In this document: in pieces, positions 23,975-29,642 of the stretch
Numbering within the stretch: the stretch's first letter is position 1
Layout of the letters: every line of letters starts with the position of its first letter
NCBI GenBank assembly: GCA_959596505.1
Contig: CAUFWM010000015.1
Location: 1 to 30,793, forward strand
DNA from: an uncultured Collinsella sp.
GTDB lineage: Bacteria; Actinomycetota; Coriobacteriia; Coriobacteriales; Coriobacteriaceae
Direction of reading: 5' to 3'
DNA length: 30,793 nt
Notes under the pieces: generated by a model
Seen by the model: only the letters and a program-made list of their open reading frames with translations
Databases searched by the model: none
What the model was told of the DNA's origin: nothing
Made by a program: the position numbers and the translations under genes

Positions 23975-24008
23975 AAAGGCGGGATGCCACCTGTAGCACC
24001 CCGCCTTT
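23975..24008 (-). terminator. Hairpin terminator downstream of xerD
   Basis: AAAGGCGGG (23975-23983) pairs with CCCGCCTTT (24000-24008), and TGC/GCA pairs further inside. The A- and T-ended stem is typical of a bidirectional intrinsic terminator. It separates the pyrG-xerD unit from the mraZ promoter region. Confidence 0.7.
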
Positions 24009-24136
24009 CAACCTCAACCTTCAAGTTGACCTTGAGGCGATTTTTACGTCCCTTTACATCCCGTTCACATCGCCCCCAAACTCTCCCACGCGCGGCATGT
24101 GCACCCCGCCGCGCCATTGGCCGGTGGCGCAAAATG

Positions 24137-24198
24137 GGACGGACCCCCGATTGCCAAAACGTGCGCAACAGCACGTTCCAGCAATCGGGGGTCCGTCC
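24137..24198. repeat. Long REP-like inverted repeat
   Basis: Perfect 18-base arms (GGACGGACCCCCGATTGC at 24137-24154, complement at 24181-24198) are followed inward by three mismatched positions and a second 7-base stem (AACGTGC at 24158-24164, GCACGTT at 24171-24177) with a six-base loop. It begins 34 bases after the xerD stop. On the minus strand it is followed by CATTTTGCG, so it may also help terminate transcription. Arms rich in GGACGGACCCC resemble dispersed REP elements linked to RAYT transposases, but no other copy is in the window. Confidence 0.75.
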
Positions 24199-24231
24199 TC
24201 GGATAGCATGTAATCGCAGCTCAGCAGCGTA

Positions 24232-25173
24232 TTAGCGATGTGCCAGCGGGTGGGCCGCCAGGTAAACCTCAGTCAGCTGCGTACGATCGACATGCGTGTA
24301 GACCTGCGTCGTCGATATATCGGCGTGTCCCAAGATCTCCTGCAGCACGCGAAGGTCCGCGCCGCCCGCGAGCATATGGGTGGCAAAGGAATGGCGCAAC
24401 GTGTGCGGATGGAGTCCCACCAACCCCACCTGGCGTCCGTAGCGCTCGCATATGACGTGAACACCCTGACGCGACAGACGCCCGCCGTTCTTGTTTAAAA
24501 AGACCGCCGGCGTCTCTGTCCCACGAGCATGAGCCGCCAGAAGTCGGCGCCCATCACATATATAGTGCGTCAGGGCACGCGCCGCGCTTCCCACCAAAGG
24601 GACCAGACGCTCCTTGGAGCCCTTGCCGCGAACCAGCACAAAGCCGTCATCGGCATGGATATCACTCACATCGAGCCCCACCAGCTCGCTCACGCGCAGG
24701 CCGCACCCATACAGCACTTCCAAGATAGCGCGATCGCGCAGACCCATCTCACCATCCGGAAAATCCTGGTCGAGCAATGCCGAAACATCCTCCACCGAAA
24801 GGCACTCCGGCAGGCGCTCGGCCTTTTTTGGCAAACGCAACGCCGCCGTAGGATTTTGGGTCACGGCCCCATCGCGCACCAAAAAGGCATGCAGGCCTTT
24901 GACGGCAGCGAGCGCGCGCTCCACCGAGGCATCGGAATAGCCCCCATCGCGCCGATCGGCGATAAAGTCCTCAATGACCCGCCGACTCACGTCCTCAAAG
25001 GACGCAATGCCCGTCCGCTCCAGATAGGCACAGTAGGTCGTCAGGTCTCGGCGATAGGCGGCAATCGTGTTACGCGCCAAGCCCCGCTCGACTGCAAGGT
25101 AATCAAGAAACTCCCCCGCCGCCACAGCGAGCGGCGAAGGAGCTTCTCCGATATGTTCCCGGTTCGCCGGCAA
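24232..25173 (-). CDS. xerD: Tyrosine recombinase XerD (chromosome dimer resolution type)
   Basis: The 313-residue product is a XerC/D tyrosine recombinase. The N-terminal SAM-like DNA-binding domain (about 15-100) contains FLDYLAVERGLARNTIAAYRRDL. The catalytic domain has the arginine in YGCGLRVSELVGL, the lysine in VRGKGSKERLVPL, H257 and R260 in HPHTLRHSFATHML, H283 in LGHADISTTQVY, and the nucleophile Y292. All catalytic residues are present. Length and sequence fit a chromosomal dimer-resolution enzyme better than a phage integrase; lone Xer pairs are usual, and XerD is preferred over XerC by similarity only. The start appears to be TTG at 25171-25173, two bases after the pyrG stop and directly abutting AAGG, so coupling to pyrG is likely. 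Confidence 0.92.
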   Translation of the reverse strand: MPANREHIGEAPSPLAVAAGEFLDYLAVERGLARNTIAAYRRDLTTYCAYLERTGIASFEDVSRRVIEDFIADRRDGGYSDASVERALAAVKGLHAFLVRDGAVTQNPTAALRLPKKAERLPECLSVEDVSALLDQDFPDGEMGLRDRAILEVLYGCGLRVSELVGLDVSDIHADDGFVLVRGKGSKERLVPLVGSAARALTHYICDGRRLLAAHARGTETPAVFLNKNGGRLSRQGVHVICERYGRQVGLVGLHPHTLRHSFATHMLAGGADLRVLQEILGHADISTTQVYTHVDRTQLTEVYLAAHPLAHR

Positions 25174-25175
25174 CC

Positions 25176-26837
25176 TTAGTCCATCGAACGATTCATGGGC
25201 GTCACCTGCAGGCGATCGACGCCCTCATGCTGGCCAATCGAGGCACGCACGAACTCTCGGAATAGCGGCTGAGGATTGGTGGGGCGGCTCTTAAACTCGG
25301 GGTGAGCCTGGGTGGCCACGAACCACGGGTGCACATCGCGCGGCAGCTCGACCATCTCGACCAGACGCTCATCAGGCGAAAGACCCGAGATGACAAGACC
25401 GGCGTCCTCGAGCTGATCGCGGAAGGCATTGTTGAACTCAAAACGGTGACGGTGGCGCTCGTAGACAAGCTCCTCGCCATACGCCTCACGCGCGAGGGTA
25501 TCGGCAGCGAGCTTGCACGGATAGGCGCCCAGGCGCATGGTGCCGCCCTTCTCGGTCACGTCCTCCTGCGAGCTCATCAGGTCGATTACGCTAAACGGAC
25601 CGTCCGGATCAAACTCGGAGGAGCTGGCACCGGCAAGGCCGACAACGTTGCGGGCGAACTCGCACACGGCAACCTGCATACCCAGGCAAATGCCCAGATA
25701 CGGAATCTTGTGCTCGCGAGCAAACTCGGCAGCAAGGATCTTGCCCTCCAGGGCGCGCTTGCCAAAGCCGCCGGGAACCAGGATGCCCGATGCGTCGCCC
25801 AGAACCTCATTGACGTTTTCGGCATCGAGGCTCTCACCATCGACCAGCTGCACATCTACGTGACGATCGTAGAAAACGCCCGCGTGATGCAGGGCCTCGA
25901 TAACCGACAGATATGCATCGGGAAGCTGGGTGTACTTTCCCACGACGGCAACCTTAACCTTATCGGCGTGATGGTTGGCATGGTTTTGCTTGCGCAGGAA
26001 CTCATTCCATGCGCTCATATCGCGCTCGCGCGGATCGAGGCCAAGGCGCTCGCAAATGCGCAGGTCAAAGTCCTGCTCCGCGAGCAGCTGCGGCACGTCG
26101 TAAATGCTCGCGCAATCCTCGTTGGTAAAGACACAGTCGGTGTCGACGTCGCAGAAACTCGCGATCTTGCCGCGGATAGCGTCATCAATATGGTGATCGG
26201 AGCGCAGCACAATGATGTCCGGCTGGATACCAAAGCTGCGCAGCTCCTTGACGGAGTGCTGCGTGGGCTTGGTCTTAACCTCGTGGGCGGCGGCGATATA
26301 GGGAACGAGCGATACGTGGATGTAGCAGACGTTCTCGGGACCGGCCTCCTTGCGGTACTGGCGGATAGCCTCCACGAACGGCTGCGACTCGATGTCGCCG
26401 ATCGTGCCACCCAGCTCGGTAATGACAACGTCGGAGCCAGTCTGCTCCTCAATGCGGCGGAATTTGTCCTTGATAGCATTGGTGACATGCGGGATCACCT
26501 GGACGGTACCGCCCAAAAAGTCACCGCGACGCTCGCGGGCAATCAGGCTCTTGTAAATGGCGCCCGTCGTAAAGTTAGAATCGCGGGTCAGGTTCTCGTC
26601 AATAAAACGCTCGTAGTGGCCCAGGTCCAGATCGGACTCGTAGCCGTCCTCGGTCACAAAGACCTCACCATGCTGGAACGGGCTCATGGTACCGGGGTCG
26701 ACGTTCAGATACGGGTCGGCCTTCTGCATCGTCACCTTGTAGCCGCGCGACTTGAGCAAACGGCCCAGCGATGCCGCGGTAATGCCCTTGCCCAAAGACG
26801 AAACCACGCCGCCGGTCACAAACACATGCTTAGTCAT
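25176..26837 (-). CDS. pyrG: CTP synthase PyrG
   Basis: The 553-residue product converts UTP, ATP and glutamine to CTP. The N-terminal synthetase domain (1-270) starts KHVFVTGGVVSSLGKGITAASLGRLLKSRG and contains QKADPYLNVDPGTMSPFQHGEVFVTEDG and ELGGTIGDIESQPF. The C-terminal class I glutamine amidotransferase domain (about 300-540) has GILVPGGFGKR, YLGICLGMQ with the catalytic cysteine near residue 384, and AHPEFKSRP with the catalytic histidine and glutamate. Length is normal. The ATG at 26837 has AGG nine bases upstream. The 5' leader can form a CCCGTA/TACGGG hairpin (26856-26887). It is followed at once by xerD. Confidence 0.98.
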   Translation of the reverse strand: MTKHVFVTGGVVSSLGKGITAASLGRLLKSRGYKVTMQKADPYLNVDPGTMSPFQHGEVFVTEDGYESDLDLGHYERFIDENLTRDSNFTTGAIYKSLIARERRGDFLGGTVQVIPHVTNAIKDKFRRIEEQTGSDVVITELGGTIGDIESQPFVEAIRQYRKEAGPENVCYIHVSLVPYIAAAHEVKTKPTQHSVKELRSFGIQPDIIVLRSDHHIDDAIRGKIASFCDVDTDCVFTNEDCASIYDVPQLLAEQDFDLRICERLGLDPRERDMSAWNEFLRKQNHANHHADKVKVAVVGKYTQLPDAYLSVIEALHHAGVFYDRHVDVQLVDGESLDAENVNEVLGDASGILVPGGFGKRALEGKILAAEFAREHKIPYLGICLGMQVAVCEFARNVVGLAGASSSEFDPDGPFSVIDLMSSQEDVTEKGGTMRLGAYPCKLAADTLAREAYGEELVYERHRHRFEFNNAFRDQLEDAGLVISGLSPDERLVEMVELPRDVHPWFVATQAHPEFKSRPTNPQPLFREFVRASIGQHEGVDRLQVTPMNRSMD

Positions 26838-26892
26838 ATTGAATTACCTGCGCTTCCCGTAGAAGTTGTCCATACACATCTTACGGGTCTTC

Positions 26893-26898
26893 ATTGTA
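26893..26898 (-). promoter_or_regulatory. Possible -10 element of pyrG
   Basis: The minus strand reads TATTACAATG here; TACAAT (26893-26898) is a fair -10 hexamer about 55 bases before the pyrG ATG. No clear -35 is seen at 17-18 bases. The transcript would start just before a CCCGTA/TACGGG stem-loop. Confidence 0.35.
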
Positions 26899-26957
26899 AT
26901 ACTCGAGAAAGAAGCAGTTCGCCATTTTTCACCAAAGTGCTTGCATTTCTCCATCTC

Positions 26958-26990
26958 GAAACAAAACGCCGCCCGGGACCCGAGCGGCGT
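26958..26990 (-). terminator. Intrinsic terminator of the small winged-helix gene
   Basis: ACGCCGC (26966-26972) pairs with GCGGCGT (26984-26990), and on the minus strand the stem is followed by TTTTGTTT. It lies 25 bases after the stop codon of the small regulator gene and before the pyrG promoter region. Confidence 0.85.
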
Positions 26991-27014
26991 AGCAACAACT
27001 TAGGCGGCAGATCG

Positions 27015-27350
27015 CTACCGATCGGCAAGCTCGTCCCTGAGCATATCCCGAACGAGCATACCCGCGCGGATGCCTTTCAGATACCACCCGCCACGCTCGG
27101 TAAGGCAAATACCATTTGCAAGCTGGCCGCCATCCTCGCTATAACGCGAAACGACCTCGATCAAACCGTCAGAATCCAAGCGCTCAATTGCGGCGCGGGC
27201 TCGATACGGAGACACCCCAACGTGCTCCGCAAGCGTTTTGCGCGAGAAGCCATATGTCCCGCCACTTTCGGATTGCTGGGCAATCTCCATCAACACCAGC
27301 ACTTCGACACGCTTCATATCGTTGACACTCGCACGACCCTTGCCCGCCAT
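27015..27350 (-). CDS. Small winged helix-turn-helix protein of unknown target
   Basis: The 111-residue product looks like a single winged helix-turn-helix DNA-binding protein. After a basic N terminus (MAGKGRASVNDMKRVEVLVL) comes the region FSRKTLAEHVGVSPYRARAAIERLDSDGLIEVVSRYSEDGGQ, which fits a helix-turn-helix followed by a beta wing, then GICLTERGGWYLKGIRAGMLVRDML, a MarR/ArsR-style C-terminal helix. I do not recognise a named family. The frame is open to 27404, but GGAGG five bases before the ATG at 27350 fixes the start. It has its own terminator, so it is a single-gene unit between a DUF1846 gene and pyrG. Whether it regulates pyrG or itself cannot be told from sequence. Confidence 0.8.
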   Translation of the reverse strand: MAGKGRASVNDMKRVEVLVLMEIAQQSESGGTYGFSRKTLAEHVGVSPYRARAAIERLDSDGLIEVVSRYSEDGGQLANGICLTERGGWYLKGIRAGMLVRDMLRDELADR

Positions 27351-27536
27351 GGCAGCCTCCTCTAACCGAGCACGAGCATCCAGCGCGCCGTGCACGACCG
27401 ACACACCTCACGATGGCAGGTAATATCCATCATGCGGCATCCCGCTAAGGATGAAACAGTTACGATTATTGTATACCGCCCAAATTGTTTTTAGGCAGGT
27501 AAACGGCTATTTTTCGCCGAAATAGACGCTTTATTG

Positions 27537-27572
27537 ATCAAAAAGCCGTACCGGGCGCTAACCCGATACGGC
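27537..27572 (-). terminator. Intrinsic terminator of the DUF1846 gene
   Basis: GCCGTA (27545-27550) pairs with TACGGC (27567-27572), with CGGG/CCCG pairing inside after one mismatch. On the minus strand it is followed by TTTTTGATC. It lies 35 bases after the DUF1846 stop codon. Confidence 0.87.
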
Positions 27573-27606
27573 CAAAAGGCGATGCAATTACCGCGGTACT
27601 TCAAAC

Positions 27607-29088
27607 TTAGCGATGGAAGAAACCACGACGCTCAAACTTGGGCTCGCAGCACACGTTGATGCCCAGTTTACGCAACACCGTCTCGTCCGTCGGCGAGATA
27701 ATCACGCTAAAGAAGGCATCGCAACCGCGCAGCTGCTCCAGGCCCGAAAGGACACGAGCGGCCGTCTCGCTCGTAGCCGAGGTGATCGACAGCGCCATAA
27801 GCGTCTCGTCGGTGTGAAGGCGCGGGTTTTTGCTGCCCAGGAAATGCGTCTTGAGCTTGCTGATGGGCTCGATCGCCTCGTCGCTGATGACTTCAAGCTC
27901 AAGGTCGACGCCCGAAACATGCTTGAGAGCGTTCATAATGAGCGAACTTGCGGCGCCCAGGCGCGTGGAGGTCTTACCGGTCACCACGGAACCGTCCGGC
28001 ATGACCATGGCGCCCACGGGACCACCCGTCAGTTGCTCCCTGGTTAAGGCCGCCGAGCGCGCCGGTGAGTAGTTCTTATCGATGCCGGCCTTCTTCATAA
28101 TAATCTTGAGGCGGTCGACTTGCTCATCGCCCACGCCGGTACGGCGCACATTTTCGACCGCGGTAAAGTAGCGGCGGACGATCTCCATCTTGGAAGCGTC
28201 GCGGCAGGCATCGTCATCGGTGATGGCAAAGCCGACCATATTGACGCCCATGTCCGTGGGACTCTGGTAGGGGCTCTTGCCTAGGATCTTTTCCATCAGG
28301 GCACGGACCACCGGGAAGGCCTCGACGTCGCGGTTGTAGTTGACCGTGGTCTTGTTGTAGGCCTCAAGGTGAAAGGAATCGATGATGTTGGCATCGTCGA
28401 GGTCCGCCGTGGCGGCCTCGTAGGCAATATTGACCGGATGCGTCAGGGGAAGATTCCAGACCGGGAAGGTCTCAAACTTGGCATAACCGGCGGCGGTGCC
28501 GTGCTTATGCTCGTGATACAGCTGTGAGAGGCAGGTGGCGAGCTTGCCCGAGCCAGGGCCGGGCGCCGTCACGACAACGAGCGGACGCGTGGTCTCGACG
28601 AACTCGTTCTTGCCGTAGCCTTCGTCAGAAACGATCAGATCGACGTCGTGCGGATAGCCCTCAATGGGATAGTGCAGCTTGGCGGGAATGCCGAGTGCAT
28701 TCAGACGATTGCGGAAGACGTCGGCAGCGGGCTGACCGGCATACTGCGTGATAACCACGGCCGCGACAGCAAAACCGTTGCCGCGGAACAGGTCGACCAG
28801 GCGCAAGACGTCCTCGTCATAGGTAATGCCCAGGTCGCCACGGGCCTTGTTCTTCTCGATATGGTTTGCATTGATTGCGATGATGACCTCGACGTCGTCG
28901 GCAATGCTCTTGAGCATGCGGAACTTGCTGTCCGGCTCAAAACCCGGCAGCACGCGACTCGCATGATAGTCGTCAAACAGCTTGCCGCCAAACTCCAAAT
29001 AGAGCTTGCCACCAAACTGCGAGATGCGCTCCTTAATGTGAGCAGCCTGCAGCTCGATGTACTTCGCATTGTCGAAACCCTGGCGCAT
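27607..29088 (-). CDS. DUF1846 family protein
   Basis: The 493-residue product belongs to the conserved DUF1846 family found in many Gram-positive bacteria; structures exist but no function is established to my knowledge. The N terminus, MRQGFDNAKYIELQAAHIKERI, and EFGGKLFDDYHASRVLPGF are family hallmarks. A glycine-rich loop, VVTAPGPGSGKLATCLSQLYHE, with its lysine at residue 182, looks like a nucleotide- or phosphate-binding loop. Further conserved-looking blocks are NLPLTHPVNIAYEAATADLDD, VNYNRDVEAFPVV, SPTDMGVNMVGFAITDD and VVTGKTSTRLGAASSLIMNALKH. No membrane segment or signal peptide is seen, so it should be cytoplasmic. The ATG at 29088 has GGGAG six bases upstream; an in-frame ATG at 29112 is a second choice. 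It stands alone, with its own promoter and terminator. Confidence 0.9.
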   Translation of the reverse strand: MRQGFDNAKYIELQAAHIKERISQFGGKLYLEFGGKLFDDYHASRVLPGFEPDSKFRMLKSIADDVEVIIAINANHIEKNKARGDLGITYDEDVLRLVDLFRGNGFAVAAVVITQYAGQPAADVFRNRLNALGIPAKLHYPIEGYPHDVDLIVSDEGYGKNEFVETTRPLVVVTAPGPGSGKLATCLSQLYHEHKHGTAAGYAKFETFPVWNLPLTHPVNIAYEAATADLDDANIIDSFHLEAYNKTTVNYNRDVEAFPVVRALMEKILGKSPYQSPTDMGVNMVGFAITDDDACRDASKMEIVRRYFTAVENVRRTGVGDEQVDRLKIIMKKAGIDKNYSPARSAALTREQLTGGPVGAMVMPDGSVVTGKTSTRLGAASSLIMNALKHVSGVDLELEVISDEAIEPISKLKTHFLGSKNPRLHTDETLMALSITSATSETAARVLSGLEQLRGCDAFFSVIISPTDETVLRKLGINVCCEPKFERRGFFHR

Positions 29089-29127
29089 GTGTGGCTCCCG
29101 TCCCGTTTCCATTTAATGTCCTAGGCG

Positions 29128-29133
29128 ATTATA
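29128..29133 (-). promoter_or_regulatory. -10 element of the DUF1846 gene
   Basis: A perfect TATAAT (minus strand, 29128-29133) stands 39 bases before the preferred ATG at 29088. No good -35 hexamer is found 16-18 bases upstream, where the sequence is G-rich. Transcription starting near 29121 would leave a leader of about 30 bases, or put the alternative ATG at 29112 only some ten bases in. Confidence 0.5.
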
Positions 29134-29247
29134 ACGGAGCCCGCCCTCCCCGATACCCAGACCATCAACAGGCACCAACCAAACACGCTCACCACAACCA
29201 CCGGGGACCCGGGGCAGCTCGTTTGGAACGGGGAACAAGTCACTCAG

Positions 29248-29383
29248 CACCAACAATGAAAACGTCGCAGGCAGAGCTGAAGCCAGCGAACGGGCACCAG
29301 AGCGAGCAAGCTTCCCCCTGCACCAACAAGGGGAACGTCGCAGGTGGAGCATAAGTCAGCGAAAGCCCGTCAGAGCGAGCAAG
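29248..29383. repeat. Two 63-bp imperfect direct repeats
   Basis: Unit 1 (29248-29310) and unit 2 (29321-29383) have equal length and match at about 50 of 63 positions without gaps. They begin with CACCAACAA, share AACGTCGCAGG and AGCGAA, and end with CAGAGCGAGCAAG. Ten bases separate them. Neither unit shows a ribosome binding site or a conserved reading frame. Confidence 0.8.
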
Positions 29384-29473
29384 GTGACGTAAAAGAGGAG
29401 GGCATAGGCCTTTTGGCCATGCCCGACGATTGAACGTCAGATTGCCGCTCTGGCGGGTTTGCAGCGTCGACCG

Positions 29474-29501
29474 GTTCCGCGGTTTGGTAAAACCGCGGAA
29501 C
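29474..29501. repeat. Perfect 12-bp stem hairpin
   Basis: GTTCCGCGGTTT (29474-29485) and AAACCGCGGAAC (29490-29501) flank a four-base loop, GGTA. It directly follows the T tract of the carrier-gene terminator on the minus strand, forming a second, back-up-like hairpin, or a separate structured element. Confidence 0.75.
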
Positions 29502-29540
29502 AAAAAAGCGCCCCCTCCCGCGCACGGAACGGGAGGGGGC
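29502..29540 (-). terminator. Strong intrinsic terminator of the YfcC-family carrier gene
   Basis: An 11-bp perfect stem, GCCCCCTCCCG (29510-29520) with CGGGAGGGGGC (29530-29540), is followed on the minus strand by GC and then six T. It lies about 100 bases after the carrier stop codon. Confidence 0.92.
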
Positions 29541-29642
29541 TAAAGGTAGGAGTCTACCGGTGGGTTGACCCCACCGGACAGACGATGACCAGGTGATCCT
29601 TTACAGGATCGTCAAGGTTTCCGTGGGGTACCCGTTGGGTAC

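Larger units (their letters stand above)
23771..24231. other. Gene-free mraZ control region (461 bp)
   Basis: No protein or RNA gene is supported here. From the xerD side it holds a long REP-like hairpin (24137-24198), a stretch with ~10-11-base direct repeats TTTACGTCCC, TTTACATCCC, TTCACATCGC (24043-24073), a copy of AACCTTCAAGTTGA (24016-24029) that also occurs upstream of ftsZ, a terminator, an inverted repeat, a LexA-like box, G-rich MraZ-type repeats and the promoter. Confidence 0.75.
29089..29642. other. Gene-free stretch between yfcC-like gene and DUF1846 gene
   Basis: No convincing gene is seen in these 554 bases. Open frames on either strand have no ribosome binding site and low-complexity products. 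The stretch holds the structured 3' UTR and terminator of the carrier gene (29502-29642), a perfect 12-base hairpin (29474-29501), a GGCAT-GGCC/GGCC-ATGCC hairpin (about 29401-29422), a 63-bp direct repeat (29248-29383) and the DUF1846 promoter. Confidence 0.7.

Noticed and set aside
23875..24000. C-rich plus-strand tract as a CRISPR leader or simple-sequence expansion
   Set aside because: There are no spacer-repeat units; the tract is explained better by phased GTGGGG words upstream of mraZ.
24232..25173. xerD as a phage or integrative-element integrase
   Set aside because: It has the length and N-terminal SAM-like domain of chromosomal XerC/D, sits in an operon-like place with pyrG, and there are no att-like repeats or cargo genes around it.
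25302..27365. A 687-codon open frame on the plus strand across pyrG and the small wHTH gene
   Set aside because: It is antisense to well-conserved genes, crosses two terminators and intergenic DNA, has no ribosome binding site, and gives a product with no recognisable domains. It results from high-GC codon bias of the minus-strand genes.
29113..29503. Short frames across the 63-bp repeats (79 and 87 codons, minus strand) as hypothetical proteins
   Set aside because: No ribosome binding sites, overlap with hairpins and repeats, and the two repeat units do not preserve a shared reading frame with silent changes.
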